NCBI GenBank assembly: GCA_034440635.1
Contig: JAOTON010001029.1
Coordinates: forward strand, 228,895 to 292,894
Direction: 5' to 3'
Origin: Lepas anatifera
Taxonomy: Eukaryota; Arthropoda; Thecostraca; Lepadidae
DNA length: 64,000 bases
Position numbers and translations under genes: made by a program. Below are positions 32,940 to 44,328 of the stretch, one piece after another. Every line of letters begins with the position of its first letter. Positions within the stretch are counted from its first letter, which is position 1. The notes under the pieces are model-generated. The model ran no database searches and was not told where the DNA came from. It saw only the letters and a program-made list of their open reading frames with translations.

Positions 32940-35150
32940 AAGTGGAGAAGGCGGAACAGCACGTTGATCCAAAAGTTGCAAGATGTTGAGAAAACTGTTA
33001 TTTCATATTTCCAGTATCACAGAAATGAAAAATTTGTGAGGTGCTGTGGTCTAACTAGGTTGGACGTTACCCTTTGGACTGGTCTCCAAAATTAGTGGTG
33101 CGCGGCATCGCTAAACTGTTGTGCTGTCAGCTGCTGGCAGTCAATTTCTCTCCTTTCATCGTGCGTTCGCAGCGGCCCGTGGCACCGCCTGCTAATGCTG
33201 TGGGCATCGCAACACCACCAGACTACACAAAAATAACAGATCTCAGGATGACCTTTTAGGAAGGACTAGGCCAGATTTTTTCTAGAGTTGCCAGGTTTCT
33301 GGATAGCAAATATGCCAAACGCGGTTAAGTTTACGGCCAAATATGCCACATCACCACAAGAATATCCGAAAAATATACGCAAAATATGATCAATACTATC
33401 ATGTTTTGCTGGTATCTACTCTTACTTGAAAAATTCGGCGAAATCGGTCGATTGATTTCCGAGATATCCTCCGATACCGTAAGCTCTACTGCGCATGCAC
33501 AATGACCTTTGTGGTGACTAAAGCTGACCAGGCCAGGCCATTTTTTAACATGTTAACTGGGGGGCCATTTGCCCCCCAGTCGGCCGAAATGCCCCCCAGT
33601 GCCCGAAAATTGGCCCCCAGTGAAATAGACAGATGACTCAAAATTGACCAAATGCAGGCTCGCCTAACGAAAGTAAGACAGAATACCGCCCGATAATTAT
33701 AACTTTGTTCCATTTCTGGTCCCAAATTGGCAATCCACAAAAATTGTGTTAAAAATTTCCACCCGTGGCTGTCTACTCCATCGTGCAAAGACGGAACAAA
33801 GCGCGTAGTTACGGAAAATCCCGGCAAACCAGCCTCAGCATCAACTAATCACAACGCTGGAGAAGAACGCTGGCCTGCAACCAATCAAACATCCCGTTCT
33901 ATCCGACCGGAAGCCCACATCCCAGCCAGTACCGTGACATTGTATGATGCTCTCATTTCACACGCAGTCAGTTGTCAGCGCTAAGAGCTCGTTCGTGGAT
34001 TAGACGGGACACGGTGTAGTCGAAGTGCGTAAGACTGGTTGCTGGTGTGGCGGTATGAAGTACTTAGCCTTTTTATTTATTATTGTGGTGGTAGCATACA
34101 TAAGCGTCGCCACCGGAAAAAGTGAGGGGGCCAGCCAAACTTCAACCTGATGCTGACAGCAAAATTGCCACGTCAGTACCAAAAAACTTTTTGAATTTGG
34201 ACTCCTCGTTGCCTTCCGCAGCGGCTGGTTAAACAAATTTCCGGTTTACTCCCATTTTGACTGAGATCAGGAAATTGTTGGTCAAAAAGTGGGGGGGGTG
34301 GAAGTGATTGATGATCCCAAAAAATGTTCTGGTTATGTGGATAAAATCATTCGATGGCCACGCGGGGTTGGAAGGGCGCCCATGGCTTCCTATTAGATGG
34401 ACAGTGTGCTAAAAATATTGCGTCAAGTCAATATCAAACCGTCAACAATTAGTTCTAAACAGTGATGGAAGACGCTTTTTCTGTGGTTTTATGACCGCCG
34501 CTAGGGGTCGTTTTAGCCTCGAATCTAGCTTTTGTGGTGTTTGTTGGGCTATTTTAGTGGAAATATAAATTTGCCGCTCTTTGGCCCTTTTTCTAACTCG
34601 GTTTGACCTTTTTCGCTGAAAAAAACCTGGGAGCCTTGGGGCAGCTTCTATAATCTTTAGACGTGGAACAACTAAACAATTGAGAAACATTTTTTAACAC
34701 TAACGCGTCTAAGTTTTATTAAACCTCCTCAAAATGGAGTCTTGACCCCTTGAATACACTATAATGGCCAGCACAAAAATGCCCTCCACTGACTTTTCCT
34801 TAAAAAATGCCCTGGACCAGGCTATCATGATTTATTCCAACATTTGTGTTTCCCTCTGCTCCTGTCGTCATCTGAAATATCCTTACATGAGATCTTAGTT
34901 TTAAAATTTCTTCTGCGCCTGCGCAGAGAAGTGCAGCTATAATATGATATAATTTATTGCTTACATGCGGTATCATTCTCTAACTTACAAATGATGATGA
35001 TGATACGGACTTTTTATAAGGCGCCTCTAAAGAAGTGCGTGGGAGAATTTATAATTTCTATGTGAGTGTAAGTTACGTTAATAACTCAAAGCATTTGGGA
35101 GATTGTTTCAAGTAATGAGTCGCTGGATATTTAATCACTTCTCAGTAAAG
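32940..35150. other. No gene; one short local repeat
   Basis: Mostly featureless. At 33560-33640 the word GCCCCCCAGT (with variants) recurs about three times. Open frames at 33486-33984 and 34442-34690 carry nothing recognisable. Confidence 0.4.
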
Positions 35151-35620
35151 GCCCCCTTTTGAGCCTTAGGGTGCCCCCATTGCTACACGAACCCATAAAC
35201 CACATTCATCCACTCTTTTGCATGATTGCATGAACATTCCCCACCATTCGCCGCTGTTCTTCAAACTAAGAGCACCCCCACTTTAACATGGACCGCCCTC
35301 ATTCACCTCCGGCCACCCTCTGCTGTATGGCTCGGTGCCCCTTCTTCATGATTGACCGTCCTTTTTCAGCTTTACAGCAGCCCACTGCAAAATGGATTGT
35401 TCTCATCCACTTTTGATTGTCCTCTAGTGCATGGCTGCATCCCCTTTTCCACGATTGTCTGCTCGTTTGTAGCCTTGGGGCGCCTCACTTTAACATGTCC
35501 TGTTTATTCACATTCGGGTGTCCTCTACTTTCTGGTACGGTCACCCTTTTTCAGGATTGATCGCTCCTTTTCAACCTTAGGGCGCCCCACTGCAACATGG
35601 ACTGCTCTCAGCTTTGAGTG
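35150..35620. repeat. Degenerate tandem repeat, about 102-bp unit, five copies
   Basis: The block TTCAACCTTAGGGCGCCCCA followed by CTGCAACATGGACTGCTCTC recurs with divergence. Anchors lie at about 35165, 35266, 35370, 35473 and 35575, so spacing is 101-104 bp. An open frame at 35352-35828 crosses it, but the units disagree in reading frame. Confidence 0.75.
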
Positions 35621-35813
35621 GCAAAAGTTGCCCGGAGTTAGTTTAGTGTATGCTTTGGGGATCGATGTATGTAATATTTTGCTCCGTTACCACTCAAAAT
35701 CGCCCAGGGCACTCATGCCCACCCTATACGTGTTTGCGTGCCCGCCCGATGCGTGGCTGTGTTGTCTATTGCAAAGGCGGCGTTCCAGGACAAATCGACC
35801 AGGCACCACCTGG

Positions 35814-36215
35814 CAGTGGCGGATCTAACCGGATGGTTTGGGAGGGGCAAACCAAAGTCGAAAAGCAAAAAAAACGTCGCGCAGTGCAAAATTGCTTTAC
35901 AGTATGCCTTTTCGGTAGGATTTTGGGAACTTGAGATGAAAAGCAAAACAAAAAAACAAAAAAACAAACGTCATGGAGTGAAAAATATCAGCTCAAGATA
36001 CTTTTTTCCTATCCAAGCCCCAATATTTCCACTGAACTTCATTAATTCTGTTTGAAGTTGAAAGTTGAAGCGCCAAAATCTTGCTTACAAGCTAAAAAGG
36101 AGTCGGGGAAAAAGGAGGTCGATCGCTTTGGGGGGGGGGCAAAAACATAGTTTTGCCCCGGGCTTTTCCGTTTGGGGGGGCAATTGCCTTTTGTTGCCCC
36201 CTGGATCCGCCACTG
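35814..36215. mobile_element. 402-bp hAT-type MITE with perfect 8-bp target duplication (family hAT-A)
   Basis: The left end is CAGTGGCGGATCTAACCGG and the right end is CCCCCTGGATCCGCCACTG. CCACCTGG abuts both ends (35806-35813 and 36216-36223). The interior contains AGTTGAAAGTTGAAGCGCC and runs of A and G. A second copy, split by another insertion, is at 53036-53221 plus 55083-55256. Confidence 0.9.
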
Positions 36216-36629
36216 CCACCTGGATGCTCCATCTCAGATTTCGTTCCAACTTGGTACACAGGGTAATCAGAGGCCTAGAATTCAAATTTAAGAATATTTC
36301 GTTTCTCAAAATACGGTTTCTGGAGTTAGAGCTTACAGAAAATTGTGATAATCTGTGTTTTTGGAAAAAAACATGGTGGCATGCAATCAGTATTTTCTAT
36401 TTAGTCTTGCAATATTGAGCTTAATTTAGAATATGATAGTATGCAACATTCTATTATCCAGCTTTGAGCGTTTAGTTTTCCAAAACAAATTATGTATAAG
36501 TTTTTGAAAAACTGCATTCAATTTCTCAAACGATTTTTTCCATGTGTGGCCAGTGATTCACCCTAAAATAAAGTACAGGAAAAATGTTTCCCCATGTCAG
36601 TGCTTTCCGATAACATTTATCATATTTTG

Positions 36630-36919
36630 CGTTCGTGATAATAATGCTAATACCCTCTCCTCAGTGCCCCTGTGGTTCTCGGATTGAATCTGTGAAGCGC
36701 TTTGTCCTCGAGTGCCCTCTGCATAACGATGCACGTGTCGAACTTTTTCAGACCCTCACATTTTTAGGCTTCAACCTCCAAACCTTTTCTCCTCCAGCCC
36801 AACTGGAACTTCTTACATCAGGAACTGGCACCGATGTGGGCAGTGGACGAGAGGTGACCGGAGCATTACAAAAATTCCTGATAAAAAAGAAGATTGTTTC
36901 CAGATCTTCGGAGCGGTAG
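36630..36919 (+). pseudogene. LINE ORF2 C-terminal zinc-knuckle fragment
   Basis: The forward frame from 36635 reads CPCGSRIESVKRFVLECPLH followed by NDARVEL. This is the C-x-C-G ... H/R-x-L-x-x-C-P arrangement found after the reverse transcriptase in many non-LTR retrotransposons. The remaining 55 residues are low in recognisable motifs and end RKKKIV-like before a stop. No RT catalytic motif precedes it; the upstream 200 bp are AT-rich. It is a truncated, dead fragment, unrelated in position to the one at 860-1160. Clade unknown. Confidence 0.6.
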
Positions 36920-37945
36920 CGGGGCGCCGGCTGGCTCGGTGGCGGGCGCCGGCCAGGTGGTAGGCGCGTGCGGTGGGCTCCCGCTCACAGAACGCAGTCG
37001 GTGATGCGCCTTGGTTCGGACATGAACTGTTTGAAAGTGCCACGAATGTTAGTTTGATTTATTTTTTCTTGGAGTGTATGTGTGTTTACTTGTCGTGTAA
37101 TGCCCAAATGCTCTTGAGAGCGGCGCCACGAGTTAGGCCCTCTGGGGCTTAGGCACCAATCTGGGCACAAATTTCACGAAAACATTGTCTGCTCAATAAT
37201 TTTATCTGTATCTGTATCTACCCAGCTCATGGCTCCACCCAGCTCCAGCGCACTGCACTCCGTCGCCCACTTGGAGTCTCCCTTCCCACTCCTCTCCTGG
37301 ATACAGGCATTGACGCCCCCAAGATGTAATTCCGCGCCCTTCTCTTAGATCACAGCTTATCCGGAAAGGTATCAGATCCGAGTATTGTCGCATATGCTGG
37401 AGATGGACGACCTGCTATGTTGGTTGCCAGGTTGTCTAGCTCGTCGAGCACTCCGCTGGCCTCCCCCGTCTGTCTGGCCCGGGCGTTCTCTTTTCTCGGA
37501 CCTAATGAAAGAAAGCTGGTACTGTGCCGAATCATAGCTGTACCAGAGAGAGCAAACCAGACTGTGAAGATCAACATGCGTTTTGAAGGGATTCTGAGCC
37601 GCCTTCGCCTTGACGGGGAGAAGGCGGGAGTTCCCCTAAGATCACGAAAACCACGCCAGTTAGCGAAAAAGGGCAAAAAGAGTTAGTTAGCCTGACCTAC
37701 GCTCCAAACAAACAGTTTGGTGTATTAAAAGCTGGATTTCCATTCCCGACGAAGGGAGCTTGAAGGAGGTGGGCAACTGTTCCCAGATTTAAACAAGGAC
37801 TACTTCTGCACAAAATTCCTCTATTGCGACATGTTACGTTGAAAAGTCCAGGGGTGTATTCAAGGGGTATAGGGCACTGAAGGAGCCACCCCTCCCCTGA
37901 GTGCCCCCTTCAGGACACAGGCCCGCCCGCACTATGTTTTGTGAC
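36920..37945. other. No recognised feature; one uncertain open frame
   Basis: A forward frame at 37417-37686 (89 codons, basic C-terminus ending KKGKKS) matches nothing I can name and has no visible domain. At 37851, CAGGGGTGTATTCAAGGGG resembles a hAT-type end without a partner. Confidence 0.3.
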
Positions 37946-37949
37946 CGGT

Positions 37950-38100
37950 TTACGGACCTAAGTTCTTACGGCTAAAGTGCGCATCGATAAAGTTCGTACG
38001 TAGAAGTACGTAAGTAAATGTACGTAGGGGATTAAGTTCGTATGCCAAAAGTACGTACTGAAAAATACGTAGGCAGTTGTACGTAGGGTATAAAGTACGC
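37950..38100. repeat. TACGTA-rich irregular repeat
   Basis: GTACGTA and TTCGTA words recur every 10-20 bp (AAGTTCGTACGTAGAAGTAC, AAAGTACGTACTGAAAAATA). The same word family fills both arms of the foldback at 38946-40870. Confidence 0.75.
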
Positions 38101-38945
38101 TTCCTGGGGGGGGGCCGGGCGCCCCGCTCTTTGGAGAGTGGGGCGCCCCACTGTCGGCTGGAAATCCCATCGATAATGCCTAATTTAAATAGACAAAGTG
38201 TTTTATCACTGGCCCCCACTGAACCACCCCATTTCGCTCCTCCCCCCTCCCCATCACCCACTCGCAAATCCATGGCGGCACCATTGCCTAAGTTGCAGTG
38301 TAATACCAACTCTAACCACTAACGCAGCCAAGGAATCTGGCCAACGAAACGTAGGCACTCGGAAGCCGATTGTGACGCTGTTTACGCCCATTGGAAATAA
38401 ACGAGTCCGCAGCGCGATTGACATTTAAAGTTCGTTGAAAAGGGGTATGGGTGGGAAATTCTTTCGAAAGGTAATTTTCTTCATGTAATCTAGAAATTCG
38501 TAAGGTAATGGGATATCTTCTGTAGCCTCAATTTTGAAGGAGTTGGTACTTTGCACAATTATGCTGACTCCCCGTTCCCACGATCCAAGTCTCGAATAGC
38601 GCTTCCAGACTGGAAGGCGCTGCACCCGCAACTGGGCTGCCCCCCACCTTTGCCTAGAAATGTCATTGAAGATTCCAAATCTAAGTGGATGTATAGTTTC
38701 ACGACTGGCCCCAGCTCCCAGCTCGAAAATCCGCGGCAATGCCCTTACGCGTAGCTACCGCCCACACTTTCCTTGCACCCTCGCTAGTTTCCGTGGAAAT
38801 CGGTGTGTAAGAAGCGGCGTTTCCAAGCGGTTAGGGGGATCAACCCCCATACGTCCGAAAACCTAGCGTAAATGCTTAGACTTGGGACTGCTCGAGGTAA
38901 TGACCGGGGAGACCCAAGCCCCTGGCCCCAAAATGTAGTCATGGA
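38101..38945. other. No gene recognised
   Basis: Mixed sequence with a GC-rich start (GGGCGCCCCGCTCTTTGGAG, locally palindromic around GGGGCGCCCC). Nothing else was identified. Confidence 0.35.
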
Positions 38946-39214
38946 TCTGCCACTGCACTAAGCTCTTTGGAAGCCTGGGAGAACGGGGCGGATGGCTCAC
39001 TACATACTTGATGAATTTTTCCATGCGAGCTTTCTTCATTGCGAACATTTTATCCCTACCTACTTTATCCCGTGCGAACTTTATAGATACGAACTTTGTG
39101 TATGACGAACTTGTTACCCCTACGTACTTCCACGTACTACGTACTTCCACGTACTACGTTCTTCCACGTACTACGTACTTCTACCTACTTTTTATCCCTA
39201 AGTTTCCATCCGAT

Positions 39215-39426
39215 AGATTCACCCATTTGGTACTTATGCCACCTTAAACATTTTTGGAGATGAGTTCACTTGACCTGCACTAATGACCTGACGTGAGATG
39301 ATCCAACCTTAAGATTTTGGGAAAAGTTGCGAAATTGATCAAGGACAAGGTGTGGCAAGCAGCCGTTTTTCGTGCCGCTGAAAAAACCGAAGGGGGGTCG
39401 TTCAAACACCCCAACCGGAGCGAGGG
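39215..39426 (-). mobile_element. Partial TTAA-type element (family E), left-arm copy
   Basis: The end GGAGCGAGGG-TTAA and the module GTGCCGCTGAAAAAACCG are followed inward by CAAGGACAAGGTGTGGCAAG and AGGTCA-type words. It is cut off after about 210 bp at GTTTCCATCCGATAGATTCA. The same piece is mirrored in the right arm at 40424-40650, so the insertion predates the inverted duplication. Confidence 0.6.
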
Positions 39427-40423
39427 TTAATTCATATGAAGCTTTTCTGTGGCGAGCATTGCACCCTTATGCACTTAATCCCGCACGAAATATATCCATT
39501 ACGAACATTATGCCCATACGCACTTTATCTATACGTACTTAGGCCATACGTACTTTTGGGCACGTACTTTAGGTATACGAGCTTCTTTCTTACGTGCTTT
39601 AGTCTGAAATACCTGTGACCAACTGGAGAACTTCACATCAGACAGGGCTTACTCAAGCACTCTCCAGCACTCCACTATCTAACAAGGACTTTTTCACACA
39701 TCAGAACCGGCTGCAAAAAGAGCCCCCTTGAACCACTGAGGCCCCAAGGTTCCCTGTTTGCAGTAGAGCCCGCCCTGACTACGCAATCTTAGGGCATCGA
39801 TATAAGAAATGATATATTTGTAGTACCCGTCTTTGTAGTAAATTGCAATATTTTGTAGTAGCCCGCGGGCCCAATATGTGATGTGTGTTTCACATCGATA
39901 GATAAACCCTCTTTATTTACAACAAGTTTCATAGTATGCATGCGTAGGTTCTCTTCGGTAAATTCTTCTCGACATTTGGACGGAGGAGACGGTTGGAGGT
40001 CTGGCAATGTCGTGTCACCACAGCCAGACGCGTCGGTCTGATCAAAGCCAGCCGCGACGTATATTATTTACATGCATTCTGGACCAAACAGCTGTTTGCA
40101 ACGCGAAGCTGGAATGGTTCAAGGGGGCTCTTTTTGCAGCCGGTTCTGATGTGTGAAAAAGTCCTTGTTAGATAATGGAGTGCTGGAGAGTGCTTGAGTA
40201 AGCCCTGTCTGATGTTAAGTCCTCCAGTTGGCCACAGGGATATCAGACTAAAGCACGTAAGAAAGAAGCTCGTATACCTAAAGTACGTGCCCAAAAGTAC
40301 GCATGGCCTAAGTACGTATAGATAAAGTGCGTATGGGCATAATGTTCGTAATGGATAAAGTTCGTGCGGGATTAAGTGCATAAGGGTGCAATGCTCGCCA
40401 CAGAAAAGCTTCATATGAATTAA

Positions 40424-40650
40424 CCCTCGCTCCGGTTGGGGTGTTTGAACGACCCCCTTCGGTTTTTTCAGCGGCACGAAAAAGGGCTACTTGCCACACC
40501 TTGTCCTTGATCAATTCCGTAGCTTTTCCCAAAATTTTAAGGTTGGATCATCTCACGTCAGGTCATTAGTGCAGGTCAGGTGAACTCATCTCCGAAAATG
40601 TTTAAGGTGGCATAAGTACCAAATGGGTGAATCTATCGGATGGAAACTTA
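40424..40650 (+). mobile_element. Partial TTAA-type element (family E), right-arm copy
   Basis: TTAA-CCCTCGCTCCGGTTGGGG begins the piece. CGGTTTTTTCAGCGGCACGA corresponds to the conserved module, followed by TTTTAAGGTTGGATCATCTC and AGGTCAGGTGA, as in the left part of family A. The right terminus is absent. Confidence 0.65.
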
Positions 40651-40870
40651 GGGATAAAAAGTAGGTAGAAGTACGTAGTACGTGGAAGTACGTAGGGATA
40701 ACAAGTTCGTCATAGAAAAAGTTCGTATCTATAAAGTTCGCACGTGATAAAGTAGGTAGGGATAAAATGTTCGCAATGAAGAAAGCTCGCATGGAAAAAT
40801 TCGTCAAGTACGTAGTGAGCCATCCGCCCCGTTCTCCCAGGCCTCCAAAGAGCTTAAGTGCAGTGGCAGA

Positions 40871-41617
40871 GGGTGGGTTGATTTTGCATTTTATTTTTGA
40901 TCCCCGCTCCCCGGGAAATTTCTGATGTCTTGGCACCCAGCAAACACGAATCAGCCCAAACAAAGTTTATTTGATCATTTTTCGTGCGGGCGAAAACTAA
41001 TAGTTTGCAGCGGAAACACATGATTTTTTAGCCAAATTGCTTCCTGCTGCTAGGAATGACAAATTAAAAATTTGAAAAAAATACATGCTGATTGACTCGT
41101 CTATTACCTACAAAATGACACCATTTCAACAGATCTGAGCCTCTCCATAATCTCGAAGCAAGAACAAATGTTGCATAAGTTCCCGCGTATTGCGTCACGC
41201 TGGCCACAATGTTACTGCCGCTGGGCGTCGTTTCACGGCCTTCTGAGCGGCGCTGAGTCTCCAGGGCCGATAAAGTATATTGGTCCTGCGTCCTGTCTGT
41301 ATCAAGCTTGAAAATGCCGTCTGACTGCATTGCTTGTCTGGCGGTAAAAAGCACTCATTTTAATGATTGAAAAATTGCAGTACAAGCCCCACACGCACTG
41401 CTGTTCACCTTAGCGTGATTGATAAGAAAAGTCCCTCATAGATATGCGCCAAAGCAACAAATATTGATTCTGTCATGCCGGTTCAGAGAGGCCCGCTTTC
41501 TTTGCTGAATATTCGAGCTTACCTGTCCTAGATACATACCATGTTTACAATTCTTGAGATGTATGGTGAGTTTGAAAGTATGATTTGTGAAAGCATGATT
41601 AGTTTGAAGAAGTCAAT
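40871..41617. other. No recognisable feature
   Basis: Ordinary sequence with no supported feature. Confidence 0.35.
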
Positions 41618-41971
41618 TTGTGTCGTTTTTTTAAATATGAGCGCCCGCAAAGGAAGGTGAAGTATCATGAAGTGTTTCAAGTGGCGGCATACGACCTGCC
41701 CCACAACAAGCTCCCTCTGAATCTGGATGTGATCGGAAGCGTTTTGCAAATCAGAGCGCAACAAAATGGAGTCCCGAATTCCAGTAAAAAAAACACCATA
41801 AGTCACGTTGCGGATGAAACCATCTCTGTGTGGGACCGGGCTCCCGTCCCGACCATGAGAAAAGACAAGGTTTTAGTTCAGATAAACTGCCTGTGGAAGG
41901 AGATGGACTACGCTAGAAAAGTTCACCGTTCACCGCCGAATCGGAAAGGCAGGGGAAGGTCAAAACGGTGA
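41618..41971 (+). CDS. Small basic protein of unnamed type, possible mobile-element or orphan exon
   Basis: This 117-codon frame has the most protein-like composition in the window. A charged N-terminus is followed by YDLPHNKLPLNLDVIG, an alternation of hydrophobic and charged residues, VADETISVWDRAPVPTMRKD, a predicted helix LVQINCLWKEMDYARK, and a basic tail (KGRGRSKR). From memory, YDLP-KLP-VIG plus an adaptor-like helical part resembles unnamed proteins that are multicopy in several invertebrate genomes. No enzyme motif is visible. A competing ATG at 41637 opens MSARKGR in another frame before a stop, so the true N-terminus may be frameshifted or spliced. The frame stops at 41971; no continuation is recognised. 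Confidence 0.4.
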   Translation: MCRFFKYERPQRKVKYHEVFQVAAYDLPHNKLPLNLDVIGSVLQIRAQQNGVPNSSKKNTISHVADETISVWDRAPVPTMRKDKVLVQINCLWKEMDYARKVHRSPPNRKGRGRSKR

Positions 41972-42662
41972 ACTTCCCACTCACTGTGAGGACTGCCATG
42001 CGCCATGGAGTATCCCAAAGAGCGCTGGTCAGCATACTCTTTCACATTTGGGCATAAATGGGCGATCTGAAACTTCAGTGACTTCATCTTCACTCGCAGA
42101 GTGACACTCGTTGCGCTTCCATTCTGCTGCGTTCTGCTGGCTTCTCCTCCCGGGCTCTAGCGCTCGCCGGCGTATTGCTCTTCTCCTCTGCTTGCCGTTG
42201 CGTCTATGTTCTAATCTGGCTGAATCTGCTTTGTCTTTTCGTCCAGCCTGGAGCTTTCCACGTTCTCCCTTTTTTGTTCGCCGGTACCGCCTGAATCCCA
42301 ACTCCCTCAGCGGGATTTTCATTTCTCTTGGGCAGCTGCAGGTAACGTGGCATGCTTGCTTGCAGCTCGATGAGAAACTACAGTCAGCACATTAACGAAT
42401 CGGACAGTAAAGTATATGGATATGTCAGACAGCTTGTCCAGACTAGCTTTCAACTTTGCCTTGGATTGTTTATTCAGATGTCAAGAACATCTCAGGTTGG
42501 CTACCCACATATCCTTGATGCGACCAACGTGGCTACCTGAAGTGAAATAAACTTTTGCGTGAACTGAGGCTTTAAATTGCTCCCAGTTAATATGTCTTAG
42601 GGAGTAAAAATTTACTCTCAATAAGTGAAAGTATAAAAGGAATTACATTTCTCCTTGAAACT
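41972..42662. other. No supported gene
   Basis: Overlapping frames on both strands around 42029-42395 are Arg-rich on one strand and Ser/Leu-rich on the other. This is typical of shadow frames in a C/T-biased stretch. No motif was recognised. Confidence 0.35.
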
Positions 42663-42695
42663 TGATATATATTTTCAAGTTTTCTTTTTTGTTGA
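42663..42695. repeat. 33-bp exact direct repeat (second copy 43857-43889)
   Basis: TGATATATATTTTCAAGTTT followed by TCTTTTTTGTTGA is identical at both places, about 1.19 kb apart. Downstream of the second copy, GTTGCCGATGTGG-like text resembles 43750-43787, so a larger diverged duplication is possible. Confidence 0.85.
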
Positions 42696-42699
42696 TTTG

Positions 42700-44320
42700 G
42701 AGACTAATGAATTACATATAGCATATTCTTAGTACCAAACAGCAAAATATTAAGTATATGTGCAGTGGTTACAAGTTGTGTGCGCTGTAATACAATCATG
42801 TGTCCATTAGCTGCTCATATTAATCAGTCAAAAATGTTATCAAATACCTGATACAAAAAGACATGAAAACATAATATGTGCTGTCAGAGCCCAGTACCCT
42901 TACTGCAACTGCTTGTTACGATCAATCATTGCTTAGATCATCATTGCTAAGGTAGCAGACAACCACCATTTGACTGTAGCACTCACCATGCTGAGACTTA
43001 AGCTACTTGAAGGATGCATTTAATTTACATTTTGTCAAAGAATACATATAATTTAAATATCTCCAATGCCGGCAACTAAATATAGGTACTTCGCCAGAGG
43101 AAAAGTACCTCCTAATACCACAACCATCATCCAGCAAATCCTAGAAAGATTAAAGCAGATCAATGAGCACCATCAAATTCACCTGCTCAATGGAAACTTT
43201 TGTGGAATCATTACAATTTTTCAAAGCTTGATTTGATACAATTGACTAAGATAGGCAACAAAGAAAGCTACCTGCAGTTTACCTGACTTCATGGGCACCA
43301 AACAGCATACATTTTTCTAGGTGCAAAGCCAGAACTTGCAACCCTCATCTCCGCAGGTCTACGGTTTGGATATCTCGCATGCACTTGATTGAAATGTGTG
43401 CTCTAATTGATAACCTCAAAACCACACAACTCTCCTGGGCTTTTGAGATCTGGAAGACTTTACTTTGTCCTACGTTTCTCTGGCTGCGGCATAATATATA
43501 AGAATTGGTAGTGGGTTTACCACAGGCAACAATACCTCCTATTCTGATTTAGGTCAAAATCTACAGCCTCATCATACCAACCACCTTGACATCATCTCGG
43601 AATTCCCGCACCAAGCCCACACCCACACAGCAGCTTCAACACGTATTTACGTATTTCTGACTATTTTCTTCTCGCTACTCGCGCGCCAGAAACGCAAAAC
43701 TTTGTGGTTACCGAAGTGGCGACCTGGTGGTCCCTAATCGTAATTTTTGTTGCCGGTCTGGCTACCAGACCATCTCTAATTCCATGAAACGAGTCCTCAA
43801 GTACAAAGTAATCAGTGGAGTTATTATCTTATGCGGAGTATTATCACTATGAATCCTGATATATATTTTCAAGTTTTCTTTTTTGTTGAAAATGAATGGT
43901 CAAATTCATCTAAAAGAATGAACATCACCGTTCTCATGCCATCGCAATTTTTAGTACCTTTTCCTCGTGGCTTTATATCGGTCAATTTCGTTGCCGATGT
44001 GGTCGCCTACCCATCTCTAACTTCGCTGTGAAATAATGCGATTGAGTAAGGATACATTTTTTGTCACTAATTTGTATCGTCTGTCACTCAAAGTTATAAT
44101 GGTACCTAAAATAAGCCAGGGTAACAATGCCATGTTATGGATCGTTCTTTTTACGTGGCGGTAAGATAGTGGAAATACCTGTTTTTTGCTGGTAAGTGCA
44201 AATCTTGATCTCTGTCAATTCTCCGTGATTGGCTGCCTAAGTTCTGTTCCTTGAACCTCATTTGGCTACCCACGAGCGTGGGCGAGTTGGCGATGTCCTT
44301 GACCTCTGTAGTTTATTCTC
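42700..44320. other. AT-rich DNA without recognised genes
   Basis: Apart from the 33-bp direct repeat, and the similar GTTGCCGGTCTGGCTACC and GTTGCCGATGTGGTCGCC words near 43750 and 43990, nothing was recognised. Confidence 0.4.
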
Positions 44321-44328
44321 GCCTTTAA

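Larger units (their letters stand above)
38946..40870. mobile_element. Foldback element: about 770-bp inverted arms around a 379-bp spacer
   Basis: The left arm (38946-39735) begins TCTGCCACTGCACTAAGC, and the right arm (40115-40870) ends with its inverse, GCTTAAGTGCAGTGGCAGA. The arms stay colinear over their length, including AAAGCTTCATATGAA, the TACGTACTT-type repeats and CAGAACCGGCTGCAAAAAGA. The spacer is unique. Each arm carries the same partial TTAA-type element. CAGTG at the outer edge suggests a hAT relationship, but no target duplication was identified. Confidence 0.8.

Noticed and set aside
42029..42322. 97-codon Arg-rich minus-strand frame
   Set aside because: Composition mirrors a C/T-biased forward strand. 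It overlaps another frame and shows no motif.
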